Shown: in pieces, positions 26,932-35,569 of the stretch
Numbering within the stretch: position 1 is the stretch's first letter
Layout: each line of letters opens with the position of its first letter
Origin: Oceanobacillus sojae
GTDB lineage: Bacteria > Bacillota > Bacilli > Bacillales > Amphibacillaceae
NCBI RefSeq assembly: GCF_900162665.1
Contig: NZ_LT727810.1
Span: 38,708-102,707, forward strand
Direction of reading: 5' to 3'
DNA: 64,000 bases
Program-made: the position numbers and the translations under genes
Notes under the pieces: model-generated
The model's database searches: none
What the model was told of the DNA's origin: nothing
What the model saw: the letters and a program-made list of their open reading frames with translations, nothing else

Positions 26932-27249
26932 TTGGAAATAGAAACGTTTCAAACTAAGCAAAACCGTAATCAAATAAAAGTATTTTTTGTTGTTGAAGAT
27001 GGAAAGGTCACTTCTGTAAAAGTAGGAGACCAAGTTGTTTCTCTTGAACAGGGATTTCAATTTTATGTTCACTATTATGTAGCCTATCAAATTGATAAAT
27101 GTGAATTATATATTGATGGCTTCACTCCTAAGTTATGTGTGAGACAAGGAGAAGAGATTGTAATACCAACAGAAGAACAACAACGGGCAAAAAATATTGA
27201 AGCACTTGAACGAGAGCTGAAAGAATTACAAGGAGATTCGTATGAGTAA
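26932..27249 (+). CDS. Hypothetical tail-module protein
   Basis: A 105-aa soluble protein starting at TTG 26932 with AAGGAGG six bases upstream. The first 80 residues are beta-rich (QIKVFFVVEDGKVTSVKVGD) and the last 25 form a charged helix (RAKNIEALERELKELQGDSY). Proteins of this size with a C-terminal helix often follow fibre genes in Firmicute phages and may be fibre assembly or XkdX/YqcE-like accessories, but I do not recognise a named family. Confidence 0.65.
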   Translation: MEIETFQTKQNRNQIKVFFVVEDGKVTSVKVGDQVVSLEQGFQFYVHYYVAYQIDKCELYIDGFTPKLCVRQGEEIVIPTEEQQRAKNIEALERELKELQGDSYE

Positions 27250-27335
27250 GAGGATTAACACCGATTATTTTTTTATTTTTAGTGCTTAACTTCCTTTCTG
27301 CTATGCCGATATAGTTAAAAGGAAGGGGAATATTA

Positions 27336-27712
27336 ATGATTGATATAGCTAAAAAATAATCGATTTAAGAAGATATACCGCTAAATTAGAAGATGAGCTT
27401 GAATTAACTGGAATATGTTGTGTAAGTGGCAAAAATATTCTTCAGTTAGAAAAGCTTAGAGTTAAGGAATATGGTGAAATGTTAAAACAAGATGGACTTT
27501 CTTCAGTTTTATCTTTTGCAACAATAGGATTTAGTTTTTTACTAGCGTTTCTAAGTAGTATGACAGTTACATTTGCTAAACAAAATATACTTTTTATAAT
27601 CTTTCTGGTGCTGACAATTATAACTATAGTTGTAATTAGTATTGTTATTAAAAAAATAGAGAAAAAACACAGTAAGTTTCGTGAGCACTACGCCAATTTA
27701 AATGGTTATTAA
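27336..27712 (+). pseudogene. Small two-helix membrane protein with frameshift in an A-run
   Basis: ATG 27336 with a GGAAGGGG site begins MIDIAKK and stops at once. Adding one A to the six-A run at 27351-27356 restores a 125-aa frame: MIDIAKKIIDLRRYTAKLED and onward to a helical N-terminal half and two strong transmembrane segments (SSVLSFATIGFSFLLAFLSS; ILFIIFLVLTIITIVVISIV). Only the downstream part (from ATG 27479, 77 aa) is open as it stands. It lies between the fibre and holin genes, so a role in lysis or anchoring is possible. The family is not recognised. Confidence 0.65.
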
Positions 27713-27762
27713 AATCTTTTGATAGAACGAAAAAAAGATTTAGAAAAGCTAATAAGTAACTG

Positions 27763-27792
27763 AGACACCTCTCATATGAGGTGTCTTTTTCA
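27763..27792 (+). terminator. Terminator upstream of the holin gene
   Basis: AGACACCTC (27763-27771) pairs with GAGGTGTCT (27778-27786), then TTTTT. It separates the tail module from the lysis genes and could delay or lower lysis gene expression. Confidence 0.82.
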
Positions 27793-27853
27793 ATGGAATA
27801 AAACTGATGGAAATAATAAGGGGACAAATTAATATAAATAAGGAGCTGAAATT

Positions 27854-28279
27854 ATGGGGGGTGTTAATTTGGAATATTTGGAAGCAGCGCATATGTATTT
27901 ATTCGGTGAAGTGAAATTTCTCCACCTGCTTTTATTATTGATGGCTTTAGATATCTTAACAGGATTATTCAAAGCATGGAAAAATGATAATTTGTGGAGC
28001 CGTAAAAGTTTATTTGGGTACGCTAGAAAAGTGCTTATATTAGTCGTTATTGTATTGGCTAATGTTGTTGACCAGATACTTGGATTGAATGGTGCTGTGG
28101 CATATGCTACGGTACTTTTTTATATTGTCAACGAAGGTATCAGCATTACTGAAAACTTAGCTGATGTAGGCGTTCTTGTACCGCCAGGATTAGCCGAAAA
28201 ATTGCATAGCATTGATAATTCAAATAATTCATTTGAAAAAGAAATTAAAGAAGAATTTACTAGCAAGAATAAAGAGTAG
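27854..28279 (+). CDS. Phage holin (toxin secretion/phage lysis family)
   Basis: A 141-aa membrane protein of the Firmicute phage holin family (Phage_holin_4_1), with three to four hydrophobic segments in the first 100 residues, the DILTGLFKAWKNDNLWS loop that marks the family, and a charged C-terminal tail. AAGGAG precedes ATG 27854. It permeabilises the membrane so the amidase downstream can reach the wall, releasing tail particles by lysis of the producer. Confidence 0.9.
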   Translation: MGGVNLEYLEAAHMYLFGEVKFLHLLLLLMALDILTGLFKAWKNDNLWSRKSLFGYARKVLILVVIVLANVVDQILGLNGAVAYATVLFYIVNEGISITENLADVGVLVPPGLAEKLHSIDNSNNSFEKEIKEEFTSKNKE

Positions 28280-28297
28280 CTGCAGCTGCTCTTTTTC
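28274..28297 (+). terminator. Hairpin between holin and amidase
   Basis: Palindromic GAGTAGCTGCAGCTGCTC (28274-28291) followed by TTTTT, overlapping the holin stop. Terminator-like or attenuator. Confidence 0.55.
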
Positions 28298-28328
28298 TAT
28301 AAAAAAATATTTAAGGAGGAATTTTATT

Positions 28329-29093
28329 ATGGCAAAAATTTATTTAGATCCAGGACACGGCGGAACAGATCCAGGTGCATCTGCAAACGGGTTACAGGAG
28401 AAAAATGTAACTTTATCTCTTGCACTCAAAACACGGGATATCCTAAATCGTGATTACGAAGGTCATACTATCCGAATGAGCAGGACAAGCGACACAACTC
28501 TAAGCCTTGCACAGCGTACAAATGATGCAAACAGCTGGGGTGCTGATTACTTTGTATCTATTCACATCAACGCTGGCGGTGGCACTGGTTATGAAGATTA
28601 TATCTTTAATGGGAGCGTGTCGAGTAACACGGTAACTTATCGTGATAAGCTTCATGCAGAAATTATGAAACAGGTTGACTTTAACAATCGCGGGAAAAAG
28701 CGGGCAAATTTTCATGTCTTACGTGAATCAAGCATGCCTGCCGTCTTAACAGAGAATGGTTTCATTGATACGGTAGCAGACGCGAATAAACTAAAATCAG
28801 ATGCTTATCTTAACCGAATTGCCTTAGGACATGCGAATGGTATTGCGCAGGCTCTTGGGTTAAGCCGAAAATCAGGTGGTGGAAGCGGCCAAGGGTATGT
28901 AGAAGTGATTACACCATCTTTATGGACTTACAATACTCCGAACTGGGATGATCGTGCTGTTATTGTAAGTCAAGGGGAAGTATTTACTGTGGTTGGAGAC
29001 AGGTTCCAAGTTGGCAATGGTTATATGTATCAGCTTAAGAGCGGGTTGTATATTACTGCTAGTACGCAGTATGTGCGGTATTTTACTAGATAA
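28329..29093 (+). CDS. N-acetylmuramoyl-L-alanine amidase (endolysin)
   Basis: A 254-aa Amidase_3 enzyme: zinc ligands in DPGH10GG and E24, then the VSIHINA histidine, and the catalytic glutamate of LTENGFI. Residues about 185-254 form an SH3b-like wall-binding domain (YVEVITPSLWTYNTPNWDDR). No signal peptide, as expected for a holin-dependent endolysin. ATG 28329 has AAGGAGG nine bases upstream; the longer open frame overlaps the holin. Last gene of the tailocin cluster. Confidence 0.93.
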   Translation: MAKIYLDPGHGGTDPGASANGLQEKNVTLSLALKTRDILNRDYEGHTIRMSRTSDTTLSLAQRTNDANSWGADYFVSIHINAGGGTGYEDYIFNGSVSSNTVTYRDKLHAEIMKQVDFNNRGKKRANFHVLRESSMPAVLTENGFIDTVADANKLKSDAYLNRIALGHANGIAQALGLSRKSGGGSGQGYVEVITPSLWTYNTPNWDDRAVIVSQGEVFTVVGDRFQVGNGYMYQLKSGLYITASTQYVRYFTR

Positions 29094-29239
29094 TAGAAAC
29101 AGTTTTTATATTTGATTAAAGATTAACTGTTGCTGTTGGGACATTTTAAGCGAAGGAAAGCGTTTCTCGAGTTCGAATTAGATATTAGTCCCTTCAAATA
29201 GGAGATATGCAGCCAGTAAAATAACATTTATTCAATTTT

Positions 29240-29280
29240 AACCAGTAAGGGACGAAGAGCCCCTTATTGGTTAAAAATTT
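29240..29280. terminator. Bidirectional terminator
   Basis: TTTTAACCAGTAAGGG pairs with CCCTTATTGGTTAAAA (one G-T pair), giving A- and T-rich ends on both strands, between the convergent amidase and LysR genes. Confidence 0.85.
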
Positions 29281-30164
29281 TATATTTGAATAGCAGCAAT
29301 ATGTTTATATATAAAATTTTTAAATTCATTGACTACTTTAGGTATAAAAATATCCTTTTTCCATGCTAGATTAATATTTCTAAAACACACAGGATTCGAA
29401 ACTGGTATACATTGAATATCAAATTCACTTATTCCTCTGTTCTTTGGCACCAAACTAACTCCTAAACCTGCAGAGACAAAACCGTTTACGGTTCCAACCT
29501 GCTGACCTTCGAAAGTAATGTTTGGGGAAAACCCGGCTTTTAAGCATAACTTATCAGCAACTGCTCTTAGCCCTATTCCTTCTTTAAAACCAATAAAAGA
29601 TTCATCTTTTATTAGATCTAAAGGAAGGCTCTTTTTTGAAGCTAGTGGATGATTTTTAGGAACAATAACAAATAATTCTTCATTTTTAACCGTTTCATAA
29701 ATAATATCTTCTGAGAAATTTGCCTCCATTAAAATACCAAAATCTACTTTCCCAGACTCAATATGCTCGATGACTGCTCCAGCATCTCCCTGATATAATT
29801 GAAAATTAACATGTTTATATATTTTTTGAAATTTTGAGATTAATTCAGGTACTAAATTATTCCCTAAAGTATGTATAAAAGAAATCCGAATAGTCCCCGT
29901 AAAAGGATCTACCAATTCTTTTAATAATGTTTTTCCTTCTTCAAGAGCGCTAATAGATTCTTCCACTTTTTCCAGGAATATTTCGCCGTAATGGTTTAGC
30001 TTCAAAATTCTCCCTTTTCTTTCAAACAAGGGCACACCAAGCTCATTTTCTAAAAATTTAATAGAACGACTTAAAGCAGGCTGAGAAATAAATAATTGCT
30101 CTGCTGCTTTCGTAAAGCTCTCTGTTTCTGCAACTTTACGAAAATATTCTAATTGTTTATTCAC
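29280..30164 (-). CDS. LysR-family transcriptional regulator
   Basis: A 294-aa regulator with the canonical N-terminal helix-turn-helix (LEYFRKVAETESFTKAAEQL; SQPALSRSIKFLENELG) and a periplasmic-binding-type effector domain from about residue 90. GTG start at 30164 with AAGGTGGTG upstream. It is divergent from the lyase/MmgE/TctCBA operon, the classic LysR arrangement, and probably activates it in response to the substrate or an intermediate. Confidence 0.92.
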   Translation of the reverse strand: MNKQLEYFRKVAETESFTKAAEQLFISQPALSRSIKFLENELGVPLFERKGRILKLNHYGEIFLEKVEESISALEEGKTLLKELVDPFTGTIRISFIHTLGNNLVPELISKFQKIYKHVNFQLYQGDAGAVIEHIESGKVDFGILMEANFSEDIIYETVKNEELFVIVPKNHPLASKKSLPLDLIKDESFIGFKEGIGLRAVADKLCLKAGFSPNITFEGQQVGTVNGFVSAGLGVSLVPKNRGISEFDIQCIPVSNPVCFRNINLAWKKDIFIPKVVNEFKNFIYKHIAAIQI

Positions 30165-30287
30165 TATTTAAGCACCACCTTTTCATTTAGTATAACAAAA
30201 ATGCATAAGAAGTATGAAAAACAAGTATTAGTAATTATTAGAATTTTGAGATAGGATAAACTTATTAAATTATTGGAGGTTAAAAAT

Positions 30288-31652
30288 TTGAGTGCAGCAA
30301 TTTATGATTCCGTTTTATTCAAAGATTTATTTGGTACAGAAGAAATGAGAGAGATATTTTCAGATAGCTATTTAGTTCAAAAATGGTTAGATGTAGAAGC
30401 AGCTCTTGCTCGAGCAGAAGCTCATTTGAATATTATTCCAGCTGAAGCAGCAATAGAAATTGACGCAAAAGCAAAAGTAGAAAATATGGATTTAAATAAT
30501 TTGGGTATTGAAATTAAAAGAACAAGCCATCCAATTGTTCCCCTGATCAGACAATTATCTGATGTATGTGAAGATGGGTATGGACAATATGTACATTGGG
30601 GTGCAACAACGCAAGATATTATGGATTCAGCAAATGTTTTACAGCTTAAAGAGGTTGTTAAAATATTAGAGCGTGAAATAAAAGATCTTCAACTTGGGCT
30701 TATTGATTTAATTGAAGAAAATAAAGAAGTTGTTTTGGCAGGAAGAACCCATGGACAACAGGCACTCCCTGTTACATTTGGATATAAGGCAGCTGTTTGG
30801 TTATCAGAAATTAATAGATCCAGTGAGCGATTGGCAGAACTGAAGCCCAGACTATTAGTCGGTCAATTTTCAGGAGCTGTAGGTACATTAGCATCTGTTA
30901 CAAGTAAAGGATTAGAATTGCAAGAGGAAATAATGAAGGAGCTAGGTGTTGGAAAGCCTGATATTTCCTGGCATGCAGCACGAGATACATTTGCTGAATT
31001 TGCTTCATTTCTTGGGGTTCTCAGCGGGACACTAGGAAAAATTGCGAATGAAGTCGTGCAATTACAAAAGACGGAATTTGGAGAGCTGGAAGAACCGTTC
31101 CAAAAAGGAAAAGTAGGAAGCAGTACAATGCCTCATAAACGAAATCCGTCTAAAACTGAAAATATTGTCACATTAGCTAGAATTCTTAAATCAAATGTAC
31201 CGTTATTTATTGAATGTTTAATCAGTGAGCATGAACGTGACATGATTTCCTGGCAAGTAGAATGGGAAACATTACCTGAAGTTTGTTTACTCATTTCCAA
31301 TATTTTGCGTAGTTCCAATGATGTCATAAAAGGCTTGCAAGTGAATAAAGACCGGATGGAAAAGAATTTATTAGAATTAACCAATGGTTTAATTGTATCT
31401 GAATCAATTATGATTAAAATTGGTGAAAAAATAGGCCGGCAAAAGGCACATGATATTGTGTATGATGCTTGTATGGAAGCATATGAAAATAATATTGCTT
31501 TAGAGAAGTTATTGTTAAAGAATAGCGAAATTATGGACAACCTGTCAAAAGAGGAACTGGATGAATTATTTAATATCTCGAATTATACTGGTTACTCCAA
31601 CGATTATGCTGATACGGTAGTTCAAAAAACAAAGGAAAAGTTAAATGAATAA
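30288..31652 (+). CDS. Fumarase/aspartase-superfamily lyase (adenylosuccinate lyase-like)
   Basis: A 454-aa cytoplasmic enzyme of the class II fumarase/aspartase superfamily, which cleaves C-N or C-O bonds to release fumarate by beta-elimination. Visible signatures: HWGATTQDIMDS, RTHGQQALPVTFG and the superfamily loop GSSTMPHKRNP with the catalytic serine region. TTG 30288 follows GGAGG by 8 bases. It overlaps the next gene (MmgE/PrpD) by 8 bases. A lyase next to an MmgE/PrpD protein is the arrangement known for iminodisuccinate epimerase plus C-N lyase, so cleavage of an N-substituted aspartate is a reasonable inference. It is unlikely to be the purine-pathway PurB, given context. Confidence 0.85.
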   Translation: MSAAIYDSVLFKDLFGTEEMREIFSDSYLVQKWLDVEAALARAEAHLNIIPAEAAIEIDAKAKVENMDLNNLGIEIKRTSHPIVPLIRQLSDVCEDGYGQYVHWGATTQDIMDSANVLQLKEVVKILEREIKDLQLGLIDLIEENKEVVLAGRTHGQQALPVTFGYKAAVWLSEINRSSERLAELKPRLLVGQFSGAVGTLASVTSKGLELQEEIMKELGVGKPDISWHAARDTFAEFASFLGVLSGTLGKIANEVVQLQKTEFGELEEPFQKGKVGSSTMPHKRNPSKTENIVTLARILKSNVPLFIECLISEHERDMISWQVEWETLPEVCLLISNILRSSNDVIKGLQVNKDRMEKNLLELTNGLIVSESIMIKIGEKIGRQKAHDIVYDACMEAYENNIALEKLLLKNSEIMDNLSKEELDELFNISNYTGYSNDYADTVVQKTKEKLNE

Positions 31653-33030
31653 AACAGATAACCAACATACTTATATGAATGCAATTGTTGATTTTATCCG
31701 GAATACAACCTATAAGGATATCCCGGATGGTGTAAGAGAAGTTGTCAAATATGCTTTTAAAGATACGATTGGTGTATCTTTAGCTGCTGTGGATACAGTG
31801 GAAACGAAGATTGTTAAAGAAATCATCATAGAAGCAAATGAACAAATGGAAGATGTCTCAGCAATCGAACTGGCTTTGGGTGGAAAAGGAATGGAAAGAG
31901 CGTTACTGTTTGGAACTATGTCACATGTATTGGATTTTGACGATGTGAATTTTACATTTCAAGGACATCCTTCTGTAACATTAATTCCAATTATCTTAAC
32001 GATAGCAAAAGAAAGAAATCTAACTGGTCAAGAAATGATGCGTGCTTATGCTATCGGATTTGAAGTAGAAGCCCGGATAGGGGAAAGTATAGGCGGAAGA
32101 CAGTACAGCCAAGGCTACCATACTACCTCCACCGTAGGAATTTTTGGTGCAACAGCAGCTGTCAGTGCTTTAATGGACTTCGATGCGAAACAAATTAAAC
32201 AAGCATTTGGATTAGCAAGTTCCTTAGCCGCTGGAAGCAGAAAAAACTTTGGAACAATGACGAAACCGCTCCATATCGGCTATTTAAACCAAAATATCTA
32301 CTTACTCTCACAATTAATTAAAAAAGGATTGACGGCAACAACTGATATTTTTTCAGATCCGATTTCTATTGATACATTAACGACGGGAGAAAAGCTGGAT
32401 TTGTCTAATATCTATAAAATTGGACAGACATGGGAGCTGGAAGAATTCGGGATTATCTTTAAAAAATATCCTTGCTGTGCTTATACACACCGTTCCATTG
32501 ATGGGGTATTAGAACTTGTGAATAAATATGATATTTCTGCAGATGAGGTAGAAAATATTGAAGTTATCGTACATTATCACGTACCTAAGGTTCTTATTTA
32601 TCCCAATGCCAAAACGTCGTTAGAAGGAAAATTTAGTATGCAATACTGCCTGGCAGCAGCGTTATTTGATAGAGAAATAACTCTTCAGACATTTACAGAT
32701 GAAAATGTGAACAGGGAGAAGATACAAGACTTAATGAGCAAGGTTGTGATGACTGTAGATAAAGAGCAGGAAGAGGGCTCGGGATCGAAAGAAAAAGTAG
32801 CAACAGTCAAGATTAATATCAAATCAAAAACGCTTAAAAAGAAAGTAGAATATCCGATTGGCCATCCATCTAACCCATTTACAGAAAAAGATATGCATCA
32901 AAAATTTACGATGTGCTTAGAAGACAATTATGAAAGCGCTGTTATTGAATCGTTGTATGATAAGTTAACTTCTTTAGAACAGCAACAATATAACAGTATT
33001 TTAAAGGATATGCTTTACCAAAATAAATAG
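31645..33030 (+). CDS. MmgE/PrpD family protein
   Basis: A 461-aa protein of the MmgE/PrpD fold family, which includes 2-methylcitrate dehydratase, cis-aconitate decarboxylase and iminodisuccinate epimerase. Recognisable stretches are SHVLDFDDVNFTFQGHPSVT, HTTSTVGIFGATAAVSALMD and FKKYPCCAYTHRSIDGVLEL. It starts inside the lyase gene, so the two are translationally coupled. In iminodisuccinate degradation a family member epimerises the substrate for the lyase; the same partnership is inferred here. Confidence 0.88.
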   Translation: MNKTDNQHTYMNAIVDFIRNTTYKDIPDGVREVVKYAFKDTIGVSLAAVDTVETKIVKEIIIEANEQMEDVSAIELALGGKGMERALLFGTMSHVLDFDDVNFTFQGHPSVTLIPIILTIAKERNLTGQEMMRAYAIGFEVEARIGESIGGRQYSQGYHTTSTVGIFGATAAVSALMDFDAKQIKQAFGLASSLAAGSRKNFGTMTKPLHIGYLNQNIYLLSQLIKKGLTATTDIFSDPISIDTLTTGEKLDLSNIYKIGQTWELEEFGIIFKKYPCCAYTHRSIDGVLELVNKYDISADEVENIEVIVHYHVPKVLIYPNAKTSLEGKFSMQYCLAAALFDREITLQTFTDENVNREKIQDLMSKVVMTVDKEQEEGSGSKEKVATVKINIKSKTLKKKVEYPIGHPSNPFTEKDMHQKFTMCLEDNYESAVIESLYDKLTSLEQQQYNSILKDMLYQNK

Positions 33031-33041
33031 GAGGCTCATTT

Positions 33042-34064
33042 ATGAATTGGAAAGAAATTCCTAGATATAGATTAGCTAATTTACCCACACAAATTGAACA
33101 CTTGAAAAATCTTTCAGATAAATTAAATGGTCCAAATATTTATTTGAAAAGAGATGATGAAACAGGACTGGCTTTTGGCGGCAATAAAGTTAGAAAACTT
33201 GAATTCATCGTTGCGGATGCTTTAGAAAAGAAAGCGGATGTAATGATAACGTCTGGCGGCATACAAACAAACCATGGCAGATTAACGGTTGCAGCCGCTG
33301 TTAAGGCAGGAATAAAACCTGTCCTTGTTATTACGAACGACGCTCCTGAAGCATATGAAGGAAATTTATTATTAGATAAGCTTTTAGGGGCAGAAATTCA
33401 TTTTGCTTATCCTGATGATGAACATTTAACACATCAGGAAAAACATAACAGAGCGAGGATACTAGGAGAAGAAAAAGTAGAAGAAATAAAAAAGAAATAT
33501 GAAAATGAAGGTAAAAATGTCTATATTGTCCCAAGAGGAGGCAGAAGTATACCTGGAACATTAGGATACTGTTTAGCCAGTTTGGAAATATATCAACAAA
33601 TGATTGAAAGTAAAAATCATATGGACTATATTATAACTTCTGTTGGAAGCTCCAGCACCATAGGCGGTTTACTTATTGGTAAAAAACTATTTAATATAGA
33701 CACTAAAATTATCGGTATCAGTGTCTCCAGACCAGCGCCGGAGATAAAAAAATTAGTGTTGGAACAAGCGGAAAGTTTTATCAATCATTATAACTTAGAC
33801 ATTAACGTATCAGAGGATGATATTACTGTATTTGATTCCTATATTGGCGAAGGATATGCTATCCCGACTGAAAAGGGAGTACAAGCTATAAAAACCTTAA
33901 GTGAAACGGAAAGTGTGTTCATGGATCATATTTATACAGGTAAAGGGATGTCCGGCTTAATTGATTTGATTGAGAAAGACTACTTTAAAGATACAGATAA
34001 TGTAATGTTTATTCATACAGGTGGAAGTCCGGCATTATTTTCTTTAGATTCCATTAAAATCTAA
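33042..34064 (+). CDS. PLP-dependent D-cysteine desulfhydrase/ACC deaminase family enzyme
   Basis: A 340-aa fold-type II PLP enzyme. K49 in LAFGGNKVRKLEF is the Schiff-base lysine, followed by TSGGIQTNHGR (substrate carboxylate loop) and the SVGSSSTIGGL phosphate-binding loop. The family includes D-cysteine desulfhydrase, ACC deaminase and L-cysteate sulfo-lyase, all acting by elimination or deamination of small amino acids. AGGAGG lies upstream. Its place after the lyase and MmgE genes suggests that it degrades the amino acid released by the lyase. Confidence 0.87.
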   Translation: MNWKEIPRYRLANLPTQIEHLKNLSDKLNGPNIYLKRDDETGLAFGGNKVRKLEFIVADALEKKADVMITSGGIQTNHGRLTVAAAVKAGIKPVLVITNDAPEAYEGNLLLDKLLGAEIHFAYPDDEHLTHQEKHNRARILGEEKVEEIKKKYENEGKNVYIVPRGGRSIPGTLGYCLASLEIYQQMIESKNHMDYIITSVGSSSTIGGLLIGKKLFNIDTKIIGISVSRPAPEIKKLVLEQAESFINHYNLDINVSEDDITVFDSYIGEGYAIPTEKGVQAIKTLSETESVFMDHIYTGKGMSGLIDLIEKDYFKDTDNVMFIHTGGSPALFSLDSIKI

Positions 34065-34081
34065 TAAAAGAGGGGATAAAT

Positions 34082-35047
34082 ATGAAATTAATAAGTAAAT
34101 ATTCCATTATCTTTATTGCTGTTTTTTTACTGTTAACAGCTTGTAGTAATGAAAATGGAAGTGCAGAGGAATCAAACTTTCCTGAAAAGGATATAACGCT
34201 TATTGTTCCATTTGGTCCTGGTGGTGCAGTGGATACAATTAGCAGAATGATTGCACAAAATGCAGATGAGTACATTAATGGTCAAAATATTGTTGTTGAA
34301 AATAGAGAAGGCGGAGGAGCCGTGATTGGACAAACTTTTGTTGCCAATGCTGAACCAGATGGATATACATTACTAGCTTTTACTTCCAGTGTTGTAAGTA
34401 ATCCATTAACGACAGACACATCTTATACGCATGAAGATTTTGCACCAATTGCTCTATATTCATTTGAACCAGAGCTATTAGTAGTGCCTAGTGATTCAGA
34501 GTTAGAATCCTTTGGAGAAGTAGCTGATCAAGCTGTAAATGGAGGGATTAATTTAGTTACACCGGGGCACTCTACCTCACATCACAGTGCAGGTATTTTG
34601 TTAAATGAAAATCATGACTGGAATTTAGAATTTGTTCATACAGAAAGTGCAGGAGAACAAATTCAGCAGCTATTAGGTGGGCATGTAGACGCAGCTCTAT
34701 TAACCTATGCTGAAGTTGCTAGCCAAATTGAAGAAGGAACAATTAGACCGATAGCTATTATGGGTGAAGAACGTTCAGAAGAACTGCCTGATACGCCAAC
34801 ATTCCAAGAAGAAGGAATTGATATGGTGTATGGACCATTCCGTGGTTTAGCAGCACCAGCAGATACTCCAGAAGAAACAAAGGCTGAATTGGAAGAAATC
34901 TTTACTAATATTATAAATGATGAAGGTTTTATAGAGGATATGGAAAGCTATGGATTTGAAGTAGTAGCGGGTGATGCAGCAGAACTAAATAGCAGAATAG
35001 AAACAGAAGAGGAATTTATCCAGCAAGTATTGCCATTTTTGGAATAA
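34082..35047 (+). CDS. TctC-family substrate-binding lipoprotein (tripartite tricarboxylate transporter)
   Basis: A 321-aa lipoprotein with lipobox L-T-A-C21 and the TctC signature beginning FPEKDITLIVPFGPGGAVDT and ending DRIARLA-like replaced by ISRMIAQNADEYI. It captures a (poly)carboxylate outside the membrane and passes it to the TctB/TctA pair downstream. Acidic overall. It follows the PLP enzyme by 17 bases in the same operon. Confidence 0.92.
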   Translation: MKLISKYSIIFIAVFLLLTACSNENGSAEESNFPEKDITLIVPFGPGGAVDTISRMIAQNADEYINGQNIVVENREGGGAVIGQTFVANAEPDGYTLLAFTSSVVSNPLTTDTSYTHEDFAPIALYSFEPELLVVPSDSELESFGEVADQAVNGGINLVTPGHSTSHHSAGILLNENHDWNLEFVHTESAGEQIQQLLGGHVDAALLTYAEVASQIEEGTIRPIAIMGEERSEELPDTPTFQEEGIDMVYGPFRGLAAPADTPEETKAELEEIFTNIINDEGFIEDMESYGFEVVAGDAAELNSRIETEEEFIQQVLPFLE

Positions 35048-35113
35048 ATTTAGCAGAGTATGGATGCCGTTATTCATGCTCTTCTTTCTTATATGTTTGT
35101 GAGGAGGGAACAG

Positions 35114-35548
35114 ATGTTATTAAAAAATAGTGATTTTTATTTATCTATTTTCTTTATTGGATTAAGTATATTTATATTTATACAAAGCCTTCAGATGCCG
35201 GAACAAGCACAGCAATTTCCAATGCTGATTTCCATCCCCTTATGTATTTTTTCATGTGCGTTACTAGTCAAAACGGCGATAAGAAAAAAAGGCGATGCTA
35301 TTTTTGATATAGCAAACATTAGGAAGGTTAGTATACTTTTATTTTTGATGATTGTTTATGTCTTTCTATTACCAATATTGGGCTACTTTATTTCTTCCCT
35401 TTTACTTTTTATAAGTACATTTATTATTATGGGTTACAGAAAAATAATATCTGGCTCAATAACGGCAATTGTAGTAGTAACGGCCATCTTTTTTCTTTTT
35501 GATACACTTCTCAATATACCATTGCCGCAAAATACATTTATTGGATAG
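35114..35548 (+). CDS. TctB-family small membrane subunit
   Basis: A 144-aa protein with four transmembrane helices, poorly conserved in sequence as usual for TctB but in the invariant position between TctC and TctA. ATG 35114 has GAGGAGGGAA upstream; the open frame from 35060 has none. It forms the membrane complex with TctA. Confidence 0.87.
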   Translation: MLLKNSDFYLSIFFIGLSIFIFIQSLQMPEQAQQFPMLISIPLCIFSCALLVKTAIRKKGDAIFDIANIRKVSILLFLMIVYVFLLPILGYFISSLLLFISTFIIMGYRKIISGSITAIVVVTAIFFLFDTLLNIPLPQNTFIG

Positions 35549-35569
35549 GACAGTTAGGAGGCAATTCTC

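Noticed and set aside
13053-29093. Ordinary intact prophage
   Set aside because: No integrase, replication, terminase, portal or capsid gene and no attachment-site repeats are visible; the 830-base gap where head genes should be contains only repeats.
30288-31652. Housekeeping adenylosuccinate lyase (PurB)
   Set aside because: No purine genes nearby; coupled to an MmgE/PrpD gene and a carboxylate importer under LysR control.
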